Source: Wurfbainia villosa | Lineage: Eukaryota > Streptophyta > Magnoliopsida > Zingiberales > Zingiberaceae | Assembly (NCBI GenBank): GCA_025175895.1 | Contig: JAKLTH010000293.1 | Span: 1-64,000, forward strand | Direction: 5' to 3' | DNA: 64,000 nt | Shown: positions 24,689 through 35,020 of the stretch, piece by piece | Position numbering within the stretch: position 1 is the stretch's first letter | How the letters are laid out: each line of letters starts with the position of its first letter | Program-made: the position numbers and the translations under genes | Notes under the pieces: generated by a model | What the model saw: only the letters and a program-made list of their open reading frames with translations | The model's database searches: none | What the model was told of the DNA's origin: nothing

Positions 24689-25736
24689 GAACCTTGGTTT
24701 TGATGATGGCAAATATTCAAAGTTAAGCTATTTTATTATCTCATGTGATATGCTAAGTGTGCATGAAGTGTTTAAGCTAAGTCAAAGGTCGAGCGACATC
24801 CGGAGAATCTCAAGTTGAGAAACCGTGATGGTCGGGCGACACCAGGAGAACCTCGGGGAGTCGAGGAACCTCGGTGGTGACCGAAAGCTAAGCGACAGGT
24901 CAAGAGGACCAAAGGTAAGCTCCGTGTGTGGAGCGGTGGTAAGGACGCGTCCTCGGTTAGAGGACAATCCTAGGCGTCGATCCGACTAAGGCTTCCAGAG
25001 GAATGCTGAAGTCGAGATCGAACAGTCAAAAGACTGTCACACTGCATGGCATTATGCATCTATTGTGCTAATCTTGTATTGCAGGAATTCTCAAGTCGTG
25101 ATCAGTGGAGATGTCGAGTCGATCAAGGCGTTCGACTACTAAGAGGATCAGTCGACTGATGTCGATGAATCAACCCAGTGCACAAGGTCAAAGAGATAGA
25201 GATTGATGCCACCACCTCAGGATAAGATAAGCCGCCACCTCAGGATAAAATAAGCCGCCACCTCAAGATAAGATCCATGAGTTTTGGATCTAGATCGGGA
25301 CAAATTCCAAGGTGCAAATCTATAAAAGGAGGGGAGGACTAACACCAAAAAAAGTATCTCCCAAGTGCTCGTGCTCTCTACAATGCTACTCCGATCGTGC
25401 GTCATCTTCTAATTAATTATCGGTATTATTATTATCTTTCTGTACTTAATTTGTATAAGGACCGGTAAGGTTGTTACCGACCTTATAATCATTGTAATCG
25501 TCTTGTCTCTTACCTCCAACGAGGAAGAGACTTTTAGTGATTGCCCTTCGGAAGCGATCAAGGATCGCAGGGCCTTGGATTAGCAGTCGGTGGGCTGTGA
25601 ACCAAGTAAAAAAGCTTTGTGTCTTTCTTGTGTTTGTCTTTTAGTTTTCCGCTGTGTACTTGGTTTTAATCGTTGAAAAAGAAAAGTTTTTATGAACACT
25701 ATTCACCCCCCCTCTAGCGCTCATATCGATCCAACA
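24689..25736 (+). repeat. D 5' LTR (5' end truncated)
   Basis: 1048 bp. Begins at GAACCTTGG, about 26 bp inside the LTR as defined by the 3' copy. Contains three 23-bp tandem units (GCCGCCACCTCAGGATAA type, 25206-25272), a TATA box (25320-25328) and the palindrome ATCAGTCGACTGAT (25147-25160). Confidence 0.88.
25320..25328 (+). promoter_or_regulatory. TATA box in D LTR
   Basis: CTATAAAAG just after the 23-bp tandem units. The matching box in the 3' LTR is at 29335-29343. Transcription probably starts about 30 bp downstream. Confidence 0.6.
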
Positions 25737-25738
25737 AT

Positions 25739-25750
25739 TGGTATCAGAGC
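25739..25750 (+). other. primer-binding site of D
   Basis: TGGTATCAGAGC, two bases after the LTR end. An exact initiator-Met tRNA signature. Confidence 0.9.
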
Positions 25751-25915
25751 GGGGGCGCTCAGATTTGGTGCAACCACCGGTCGAGCATTTTCTTTTCTTT
25801 ATTTTTATTTTTATTTTTAAATATCTCCCACACTACTAATCCAAGACCAAGTCTTGGGACTTTTTGGTTTGTGTTTTTTTTTGCGAGTTTTAGAAAATCA
25901 TTGACCGAGCCAACC

Positions 25916-26824
25916 ATGGAAGAGTCTCCCACAAGGCATAAAGGTAACAATGTCAATTTAAATTTTAAATTTCATATTATTTGCTTTAAGTGCAGGGAGA
26001 GAGGACACTATAAAAATAAGTGTCCTACTCGTAAGATTCGAACAACGCAACCGATGGCAAAGGAGACACCATTGCCAGGAATCTGGAAGAACAAGGAGCA
26101 CATCAAGTGCTTCGGGTGCGGAAGATTCAGTCATTACAAGAATCGGTGTCCGGAAAAAAAAGTTAGTAAAGTTAATAATTTTGAAAAGTTGAGTTTTAGA
26201 ATAGTTGATAATTTAGATAAATTGTGTAATTGTTGTCAATTAATTAATACAATTAATAATTCAACTAACCAAAAATTAATTAATTCAGATTTAATTAGTT
26301 TAAATAATAATAATAATAATATCATGGAAGAAAATGATCAAATTAATCTAACATTTGATAAAATTAACAAAGAGATTAATCAAATATTTAGTTTAATCAA
26401 CATAGATCTAGATCAAGTCAAAGATAAAATCAACCTAGTAGTTAATCAGAATAATCAAACCCTTGATCAGAATAATCAAACCATAGGACAGAATCATCAA
26501 ATCCTAGATCTGATTAATCTAGATAATTCCGAATTAAAAAATTCTATTTTGAAAAATTCAACCATAAAAAAATCGAAATTAACTTTTAAAAATTTCAAAG
26601 ATAATCTAAATAATTCTAATAATAATTCTACCTTTAAAAACTCTAACAATTTTATCTTAAATAATTCTAATAATAATTCTACCTTTAAAAACTCTAACAA
26701 TCTTATCTTAAATAATTCTAATAATAATTCTACCTTTAAAAATTCTAATAATCTTATCTTGAATAATTCTAATAATTCTACCTTAAAAAATTCTAATAAT
26801 TTTAATAATTCTATTTTTAAATAG
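25916..26824 (+). CDS. gag-like protein with two zinc knuckles and an Asn-rich repeat tail
   Basis: 302 residues from ATG at 25916; the reading frame before it has no better start. Two CCHC zinc knuckles, typical of gag nucleocapsid, are intact: C23-C26-H31-C36 and C65-C68-H73-C78. The usual capsid domain before the knuckles is absent, so this is a shortened gag. From about residue 85 the protein is dominated by Asn, Ser, Lys and Ile, including a 17-residue repeat (STFKNSNNFILNNSNNN type). A TAG ends it at 26822, but the same frame runs on to 27220 through more N-rich sequence and a segment with RVPFDYTQ, matching NVPFDYE in element C's gag. It may be one longer protein with one stop. Confidence 0.7.
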   Translation: MEESPTRHKGNNVNLNFKFHIICFKCRERGHYKNKCPTRKIRTTQPMAKETPLPGIWKNKEHIKCFGCGRFSHYKNRCPEKKVSKVNNFEKLSFRIVDNLDKLCNCCQLINTINNSTNQKLINSDLISLNNNNNNIMEENDQINLTFDKINKEINQIFSLINIDLDQVKDKINLVVNQNNQTLDQNNQTIGQNHQILDLINLDNSELKNSILKNSTIKKSKLTFKNFKDNLNNSNNNSTFKNSNNFILNNSNNNSTFKNSNNLILNNSNNNSTFKNSNNLILNNSNNSTLKNSNNFNNSIFK

Positions 26825-26935
26825 TCTAATAATTTTATCTTAAAAAATTCTAATAATTCTACTTTTAAAAAGTCTAATAATCTTATCTTGAAAAAGTCTA
26901 ATAATATTATTTTGAAAAATTCTAATAATCCTATT
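26610..26935 (+). repeat. 51-bp coding minisatellite in D gag
   Basis: Units of 51 bp (17 codons) rich in AATAATTCT and AAAAATTCT. At least three near-perfect copies are followed by shorter degenerate ones that continue past the TAG at 26822. The frame is kept through the array. Confidence 0.8.
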
Positions 26936-27220
26936 TTAAATAATTCACAATCTAACTTAATTCAAAATTCAAAATTATATAATCAAACCAATAAAATTAA
27001 TTATAATAGAGTACCATTTGATTATACACAAATTAATAATCTAGTAATTAAACCTTCAACTTTTAAAAATTCAACTAATAAATATGTAGACTTGGGTTAC
27101 AAGTCTAAGCTAACCAAAAATCAAGACACTAAAATTTGTAAACCTAATTATAATAAAGTATCTTATAACTATAGAACAAATAAAAGTCTACCCAAGAAAA
27201 CAACCATTTCTTTAAATTGA
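26825..27220 (+). pseudogene. D gag continuation after an in-frame stop
   Basis: Same frame as the gag above, 131 codons with no further stop until TGA at 27218. Holds the family C-terminal motif RVPFDY. Either a nonsense mutation cut gag here, or the TAG is a consensus error or is read through. Confidence 0.55.
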
Positions 27221-28663
27221 TTGAATGTAGCTTGCTCATGCATACATATCATTATCATGCTTATTTTGTCATGTCATACATACTAGTTTTAAATTCACTC
27301 TCATAGAATGGTTAGATAGGAAATAATTAATTAATCTTGACAACATAATATCAGGACGCGGTGAGATGATAGTACGTTAAGGAAACGAAGTCAAGTGTAT
27401 CCGAGTTGGATAAGGAGTATCTAGCTTGGTGAATTTAACTAAGTGGAACTAACTGAAGCTACCTCACCACATCCTAAACTAGTTAGACCAGGACGTAATC
27501 CTAAGTGAATTAAGTGTATAATTTTCTAAGTTAGCTTTGTCTAAGGAAGTTGTCGTTGTTCTGATCAAAGAAGGCCCCTGTGCCTCGCCACGACCTGGAA
27601 GCCCTCTTTTGAAATGTTCACTTAACTAACAAAAGGTGAAATCCGAATCTAACCCAAGATTAATTAATTTCTAAGGCATTAAATTAAATTCATCTCACAA
27701 TACCTATAAGAATAACTTGGTTGATCATGTAGAATGAGTGAGATAGTAAGGACAACAAATTAAAAATGATTTTGAAAACGATTTCAAAATTTATATACAC
27801 ATAAATAGGTTCTTAAAACTATTTTTATTGGTTGCCATGATTATTGTGTGTAGTTATACGTAGTTTTCAAAATAATATGCTTTTTAAAATGATGGTTAGT
27901 TGACACATACTGAACGTCTAAATCCTTATGTCAACTTTAGATACCTAGATCCTCTGGACACTTAGGTGAGCCTTCCTTATGGGCAACAAGGATGTCCTAA
28001 GAGTTTGTTAGACAAAAGGGGAGACCCTCTAGATATGCCTTCTTTGTGGCTAACAAGGATGTTAGGTTAAGGGGAGGTTCTAATTGGATAATCATCATAG
28101 AAGTTGTTAAAAAATATTTTTAAAAAAAAATCACCAATACTTTCTAAATTTAAATCCTTCTTTTGATAATATGTCAAGGGGGAGAGAAGACTTAAGTTGG
28201 AAAAACTTAGTATCTAGCTACCTCCAGTTTGGCATAAAAACCAATAGACATGAGCCTTTAAAATGTTTTTTTTAATTCTTTCTCAAAATTTTATAACAAT
28301 GTTAAAGGTTAGGGGGTCACATTCTAACCTAGGATATACATTGTTGGTGCAGGATCTAGAAACCTAAACTCCTAAACTCTTAAGTATTAAAGGGAGTTGA
28401 ACATATTAAATCAACTTGATTAGCATGTTTAAAAATTTTATTTCTTGGCAATGTACCCAATATAAAGTTATTTTTGATATATGTCAAAGGGGGAGAGAGA
28501 ATAAAGTTAAGAGGTTACTTACTTTTTCTTTCCCAAAAAGTAATTGTTTTTCAAAACTCACCTAGGGTTAAGGGGAGGTACTCTTAAGTGGGAGATTTTG
28601 AAAAATGATTGTTCAATGTTTACTGCTTATTTTCTCTTAACTTTGAATTGGTTTGCCATAGAT
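27221..28663 (+). other. D 3' untranslated region with extra polypurine tracts
   Basis: No open frame. Two additional tracts (28176-28190 and 28486-28501), each after ATATGTCAA, precede the terminal one at 28664-28678. Multiple polypurine tracts are a known Sirevirus trait. Confidence 0.7.
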
Positions 28664-28678
28664 CAAAAAGGAGGAGAT
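28664..28678 (+). other. terminal polypurine tract of D
   Basis: CAAAAAGGAGGAGAT directly before the TGTTGG start of the 3' LTR. Confidence 0.8.
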
Positions 28679-29752
28679 TGTTGGTGCAGGGGCACTAGAT
28701 AATTGAACCTTGGTTTTGATGATGGCAAATATTCAAAGTTAAGCTATTTTGTTATCTCATATGATATGCTAAGTGTGCAGGAAGTGTTTAAGATAAGCCA
28801 AACGTCGAGTGACATTCGGAGAATCTCAAGTTGAAAAACCGTGGTGGTCGGGCGACACCAGGAGAACGTCGGAGAGTCGAGGAACCTCGGTGGTGACCGA
28901 AAGCTAAGCGACAGGTCAAGAGGACCAAAGGTAAGCTCCGTGTGTGGAGCGGTGGTAAGGACGCGTCCTCGATTAGAGGACAATCCTAGGCGTCGATCCG
29001 ACTAAGGCTTCCGGAGGAATGCTGAAGTCGAGATCGGACAGTCAAAAGACTGTCACACTGCATGGCATTATGCATCTATTGTGCTAATCTTGTATTGCAG
29101 GAATTCTCAAGTCGGCCCAATCGGAGATGTCGAGTCAATCGGGCGGCATCGATCTAAGAGGATCACGATCGTGATGTCGATGAATCAGCCCAGTGCACAA
29201 GGTCAAAGAGATAGAGATTGATGCCACCACCTCAAGATAAGATAAGCCGCCACCTCAGGATAAAATAAGCCGCCACCTCAAGATAAGATTCATGAGTTTT
29301 GGATCTGGATCGGGACAAATTCCAAGGTGCAAATCTATAAAAGGAGGGGAGGACTCACACCAAAAAAAGTATCTCCCAAGTGCTCGTGCTCTCTACAACG
29401 CTACTCCGATCGTGCGTCATCTTCTAATTAATTGTCGGTATTATTATTATCTTTTTGTACTTAATTTGTATAAGGACCGGTAAGGTTGTTACCGACCTTA
29501 TAATCATTGTAATCGTCTTGTCTCTTACCTCCAACGAGGAAGAGACTTTTAGTGATTGCCCTTCGGAAGCTATTAAGGATCGCAGGGTCTTGGATTAGCA
29601 GCCGGTGGGTTGTGAACCAAGTAAAAAAGCTTTGTATCTTTCTTGTATTTGTCTTTTAGTTTTCCGCTGTGTACTTGGTTTTAATCGTCGAAAAAGAAAA
29701 GTTTTTATGAACGCTATTCACCCCCCCCTCTAGCGCTCATATCGATCCAACA
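28679..29752 (+). repeat. D 3' LTR
   Basis: 1074 bp, TGTTGGTGCAGG to CCAACA. The 23-bp tandem units recur at 29219-29289. At the site of the 5' LTR's ATCAGTCGACTGAT this copy has a different palindrome, ATCACGATCGTGAT. Confidence 0.9.
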
Positions 29753-32477
29753 CAGTCGTCTCCCCATGACCAACGATAGTCGCACACAAGGGCCAGCGAT
29801 CGTCACCCCTGCGGTTGCACGCCCAAAGCCAGCTGCCATCGGCATCGCGAGTTTGAATCGCTCCCACCATCGTTGTCGCTCGAGCTCGAGCCTAGCTTGT
29901 TGTTGTCGATCTCCACCTAGAGTTCGCTCGTCACCCCTTCTTCTGATTCGACAGCAGTAAGCACCCACCGACCTCTACTCTAGACAGCTTCTCCAACCAC
30001 CTTGATCTGCTCTCGCATGACTCTCATGACCATCGCCGCCCCCTTCTTGAAGACGGATCTCCTCGCATAAGCCGGTTCGGCGATGCCATCAGCATCGTGA
30101 GTTCATGACTAGATCGACGACGCCATCTTCCATGACCACTTCCAAGTGTGCCACCATCACCTTCAGAGGTTTCAAAGAACCTTTCACCGACCACAGATAT
30201 AAGCCACAGGCCGATGTCAACAACGTCAAACTCCAGTGTTGATTACTATAGGTACGAGAAGATTAATGTTATATAATTGATTAATCATATAACATTGGGA
30301 GTATGGTTTGATTAATGGGATTAAGTGATTAATCTTTCCCGATTTAATTACCTAATTAGTTTAATTAATTAATCTTCTTAGTTGATTGATTAGTTTCATG
30401 GTTCTAATTTAATATATTAATTAGATTGAGGGTCAATTAAGTTAACAAGAGAACTTACCATTGATTAGATAATCAATTTGTAGATTAATTGATGATTGAG
30501 TTAATAATGGATTAGTTATAACAGAGTTGGAAGCTGAATCATCTTCGGATTAAAAGATAGTTATGACGCTCTGTAGTCAGAGGTGGGTGGTTTTTCTTGA
30601 CTTCTTTAGATTTTAGTGCATGATTATTTTGGTTACGTTATTTATTTATGTTATATTATATTTACACTTTATGTTCTTTCTAGTATTGCTTTGATCTTAT
30701 AATTACTTGACCTTTTTATACTCTACTTGATTTCTAGGTTTCTTCTCATCATTTACATGTAGTTATTTATTCTAGGGTTTGATCGATATTACGGTTAGGT
30801 GCTTATTTATTTCTTCGATATAAATTAGTAGATATTATTGGTATATGTTTATGTATCTATTGTTCAATTGATATTGTGATTGGACTAGTAGAGATAATAT
30901 GATTAAGATGAGATTATTCTTTATGAGGTATATAACGTTTCTTATATATCAACTGCGAACTATATCTCCCATTTGTGGTTAAGAGAGTATGTAGTAGAGT
31001 TTTCCTACTTTCGAATCATGGTTGCATTTGTATACCTAGGGTCGATCATGTCTCCCATTCGTGGATGAAAGAATCTATCGTAGAGTTATATTCTTGGACT
31101 ATCCATTTGAAGTTGGTGATAGTTAGTTTCGTGTGTCATCTGTAGCTAGATAGCTACCTTACATCTTAACTACCCACAAGACTCGTTCGTGGTAGCGTGT
31201 TGTTGCGTGCATGATTGAACCGATAGAAATGGTATAATTTAGATGAGATTATTTCTTAGAAGAGAATGTAAGGAATGAAACAACATTTATGGAACACGTG
31301 TTTGCTAGTAGATTTATTATCTTTATCGGCCTTGATAGACATTTCATGTTAGATGGATTGGAACCCTATGCTTAAGCACCTCGACGTGCTTATTAGTAGA
31401 TTAATGATCTTTGTCGACCTTGATAGATGTTTCATGCTAGATGTGTTGGATAATCCTAGGCTTAACGACCTAGGATAATCGACTGCCCACGAGACTCATT
31501 CGTGGTAGCATGTTGTTGCGTGCAGTCAATAACTAGATAGTTTTATACTCTGACTGCCCACGAGACCCATTCGTGGTAGCATGTTGTTGCGTGCAGTTAA
31601 TAGCTAGATAGTTATATACTCTGTCTGCCCATGAGACCCATTTTTGGTAGCATATCATTGTCCACAGATATTGAGTCTTTATATTGCCTATCTATCCACG
31701 AGTCCTGTTCGTGGTAGTATGTGATTGCGCATAGACCGTGCTCTGTATATTGTCTGTCTACCCACGAGTCTCATTCTTGGTAGCATGTGATTGTGCGTAG
31801 ATAGTGCTCTGTATATTGTCTATCTTCCCATAAGTCTCATTCGTGGTAACATGTTGTTGCCCACAGATAGTGACTCTTTGTATTACCTCGAGAGCCATGA
31901 GGCTTTGTCGCGGTATCTTGATGTGCATTTCTTGTAGGTTTACAATTGATTGTGCATATCATAGGTGTATTTATTATATTGATGACCAAATTTGTTGCGG
32001 ACTGATATTGATACTTTGAGGTTTAGGTTACTCGGATTTACTTTCCTTTGACCTTCATTATGTTTATATTATCATGCACTATCTTTTATACACACACTTA
32101 GTGATTTATACTCTCCCTCTTTTTTGTGGCCTCCAGATTAGCTGATAGAGGACATGTCATATTGACATACCTTCGTGTCGTTCAGAGAGTCCCTTGCCAT
32201 ACTGATCCCACTGCATCGTCGAGATGTCGTTTTATTTTCTTTATGGTTATAAAAATTTTTGTACGCTCTTTGGATTTTGTCGAAATTTGATTTGGTATCA
32301 TAAACCTATTTTACCTTTAATTGATTTATACTTCAGTCGTACATGCATACAATTTATAAAATATTTATATTTTATATTTTGATTATTTTGACATATCTAG
32401 TTCCAACGATGTATTTTGGAATATTATCACTAAGAGACTTCTCTATTATTTGGATGACGAATATATCTGGGGCGACA
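29753..32477 (+). repeat. G1 3' LTR, right segment
   Basis: Resumes the gypsy LTR after D and ends GGGGCGACA at 32477, bordering host DNA. Its last 1.9 kb matches 42177-44300 in inverted orientation. It contains the hairpin-bearing tandem repeats at 31160-31920. Confidence 0.7.
31160..31920 (+). repeat. 66-71 bp tandem repeats with internal hairpin
   Basis: Units at about 31170, 31480, 31551, 31622, 31688, 31755 and 31825 share CCCACGAGACTCATTCGTGG, where CCACGA and TCGTGG pair around a short loop. They are followed by GTAGCATGTTGTTGCG-type sequence. The inverted copy in H has only about two units (around 42825 and 43345). Confidence 0.75.
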
Positions 32478-33124
32478 AAATTAATTGAAGACAATTCGAG
32501 GTAAATAATTTAATCATTTCTTATCCTCAAGAGTAATGAAAAATAAATAATAAACATTTTAAAGTGGAATGATTCTAATTCTGAAATGATCAAATATTCT
32601 TTCTTCTAGCCAAACCAAAAGCCAATATTAATTTCGTGAGGTATACAGTACAGTACAAATAGCGGTCAATTCAATAGACATCCAATCCTGGCAGTCCCAA
32701 TACCACGAAGTCAAAGACAAGGACTGTTAGCCCCACCCACCATTCTTGATCGTCAAGATGAGATTCTCCAATAAGTGGAGTCATATGGTCCTCATACAAT
32801 GAATCTGTCACATTCAGCAGTCCCAGAGACTCCCCCCTCCTCTTACAATGAACTTGGGCATTGGCATTGCATGCAATTGGAACGACACCATGCAGCTGAT
32901 ATAAAGCCCAAAATCAATTAAATCACGTCAAAGAACCTCGGGCAATTTTGTCCGGTAACGCTCAAATGTGCATGGCGCCACTGCTTATGATGCAATCCAC
33001 CACATTTTTTTTCTAGCTGCAACAAGCATTCTTGTTTACTTACATACCAAGAACTTTATCCAGATCTTGGCACCTCATCCTGTAAACCTCATGTTCCCCA
33101 CTTAACTTCTCAACCATGTGTTAC
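32478..33124. other. host DNA downstream of the PYL gene
   Basis: Unique-looking AT-rich sequence without open frames. The part next to 33125 is the likely 3' untranslated region of the minus-strand PYL gene. No canonical AATAAA on the minus strand could be identified with confidence. Confidence 0.5.
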
Positions 33125-34796
33125 TCACTCCTTGGGTTGCGCCGCCAAACGCTCACAAACATCAGTCAAAGATTTTAGGTTGCAGTTAATCAACGCCTCC
33201 ACGAAGTAGCAGGTTTCGTCCTTTGTGTTACCGTCAGGCACATCAACTACGAAGGATTCTATGACCAGAGTGCCTGACCTCCCATCAATCACCACTGGAT
33301 GGACAGTGATAATGGAGCAGTAATTCTGCAAGCCAAGTGACCCATGACAAATTGCAGCCCATTTAGCAAAGGAATAAAAATGAAGACATGAAAGGGAAAA
33401 GGAGTTATTGCATCGCTGCTTGAGTAGTAAAATGATACGAGATATATTTTCAACAAAATGTCCGCTAGGCTGAGATCAATAATTGGTCAACCTCAAACAC
33501 AAGATTCCAAAAACAGTCGCGTGTAAATGTTTTGTCATCAAAGGGAAACACTCTGCTACGCTATATGCTACCTCATATTCCTCCTTTTATGGAAGCATGC
33601 ATTGATTCAGAGTAACAAAACTATTCAAATTCGAGCTAATAATTGAGTGTAGATCATAAGATTAGTGGACTGTAGTGAGTACTACAAGCATCTTCTTCCA
33701 GACAATATATTAACATCTTCCAATAGCAAAACTAGATACCATTAGACTTATGAAATTAAGGCTGCATATGGCTGATTCTAACAGCAAGGACTACTAATCA
33801 GAGCCAAAGCTTTAGAACCAAGCTGCCTATCTGAATGTAGAAATGGAGAATGAACAAGTTAGTGCGAAGAAATTTTCATGAATGCCAATCATGATCTTTA
33901 ATCACTTGAGACACCCTAAGCCACTGCCATCAATATCTCTGTAACATTCCTTGATTAGTAACGGTCACAAGCTCTTGCTAAATCGAGAAGTTACAAGTCA
34001 ATACCACAATAGAAGTATTAGGGCATAGGTTTTCATCTATCACAAATTAGATAGTAGGATAAAATGGGGGAAGACAGATCACAAACCTTTAGTCTGTGAT
34101 CTCCTCCCACAAACTTGACACTGAAGACGTGTTCATTGTCATCTAGTTGCTCCAATCTCTCCGTGCTGGTTGTCGCCGGCAGCCCCGATTTGACATTAAC
34201 TTCTCGGACACTGCCGATCTCCAAATCACCCTGCACCACGCATCTGCTTACGAATGGTTTATACTTCTGTGGCTGATCAAATCGTCTCACCAATGACCAA
34301 ACCTATCAAACACACATAAAAATCCAGTCAATTCGCTTTCTTTCGATAGATTTTACAGAGAAAAAGGTAATTCATAAACAAGAAATCAGCTTTCGCCCAT
34401 TCCTTTTTCTTCCATCTAAGAAGCCCGTAAACAATAAGAAAATTGCTCTAAATCTAGAAAGTAAAAAAAAAAAAAAAGAGAAAAAAAAGGCATCTCGAAA
34501 GTACTGAAACGATGGAATCAAGAAAAATGAACAGAAAGCCGAACAAAATCATTCATAATAACAATCCCTAAAACCGGTGGAATCAGTTGACCCTCTGTTG
34601 GATATATGATCAGTTAAGCTCGATTCCTCAAGATCGAGATTTAAAATCTAAAGAAAAAACAAGAAAATGAAGATAACCAAGAGTCGAGGATAAGTACGAG
34701 ATGGACAGGAGCCCTGATGTGCTTGATGAGAGTGGAGCTACACTGGTTATCTCCGGGTCCGTGCCTGTGGTATCTCTGCACGTACTCCTCCTCCAT
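33125..34796 (-). CDS. PYL8/9: PYR/PYL/RCAR abscisic acid receptor, PYL8/9 type (three exons)
   Basis: Soluble ABA receptor of the START-like fold. With ABA bound it inhibits clade A PP2C phosphatases in cytosol and nucleus and so releases SnRK2 kinases. Exons on the minus strand: 34796-34698, 34302-34087, 33325-33125; total 171 residues. Introns are GT-AG (GTACTT...ATAG and GTTTGT...TGCAG), both in phase 0. Visible family residues: the ligand-contacting Lys in QKYKPF (residue 48), gate SGLPA (72-76), latch HRL (102-104), NY (106-107), the Glu of VIESFVVD (128) and the Asn of NCNL (154). The three-exon layout fits the intron-containing PYL7-10 clade. The start is the first in-frame ATG after an upstream stop. 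It gives a shorter N-terminus than usual for the clade (about 180-200 residues). Confidence 0.93.
33326..34086 (-). other. PYL intron 2
   Basis: 761 bp, from GTTTGT at 34086 to TGCAG at 33326. AT-rich, no repeats recognised. Confidence 0.85.
34303..34697 (-). other. PYL intron 1
   Basis: 395 bp, from GTACTT at 34697 to ATAG at 34303. Contains an A-rich run at 34461-34490 (T-rich on the sense strand). The donor GTACTT is less common but keeps the frame and family alignment. Confidence 0.82.
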
Positions 34797-35010
34797 CGGC
34801 CGAGATCCGCCTCTCGTTCGGTCGCAAGACCACCGCCTGCCGTCGTCCTCGGCCCTCAAAGGCTTCTCCAACTCCACTTCCTCCTCGGTCACGCTGCCCA
34901 AGCATCCACCCCACTTCTTTCTCTCCTTCAGATGCGTGCAATCGGGCGACGCTTTCAGCCTTGGCTTCGTCGAAGCTTATCCTCTTCGATGGCGATACTG
35001 CTCACCACTG
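34797..35010 (-). promoter_or_regulatory. PYL 5' untranslated region with an overlapping upstream ORF
   Basis: GC-rich and sense on the minus strand. An ATG at 34905 opens a 53-codon frame that overlaps the main ATG at 34796 in another frame and ends at 34747. The main frame is also open upstream, back to a stop at 34977-34979, but has no ATG there. It encodes an acidic stretch (TEEEVELEK) that might be a true N-terminus if one base is wrong. Confidence 0.55.
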
Positions 35011-35020
35011 TTTTTATAGC
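35011..35020 (-). promoter_or_regulatory. TATA box of the PYL gene
   Basis: GCTATAAAAA on the minus strand, 215 bp before the ATG. The likely transcription start is near 34985. Confidence 0.6.

Larger units (their letters stand above)
24689..29752 (+). mobile_element. D: gag-only Sirevirus-like LTR element
   Basis: LTRs at 24689-25736 and 28679-29752 flank a 2.9-kb interior with one gag-like frame and no pol. LTR ends carry the Sirevirus-type ATTCACCCCCCCTCTAG signature close to CCAACA. The primer site is intact. Three polypurine tracts precede the 3' LTR. The 5' LTR lacks about its first 26 bp and no target duplication is visible, so the left junction was trimmed. It is inserted in G1's LTR. 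Confidence 0.88.

Noticed and set aside
31160..31920. CRISPR-like array in the G1 LTR
   Set aside because: Units are contiguous tandem repeats with homologous, not unique, spacers, in a plant retroelement LTR.
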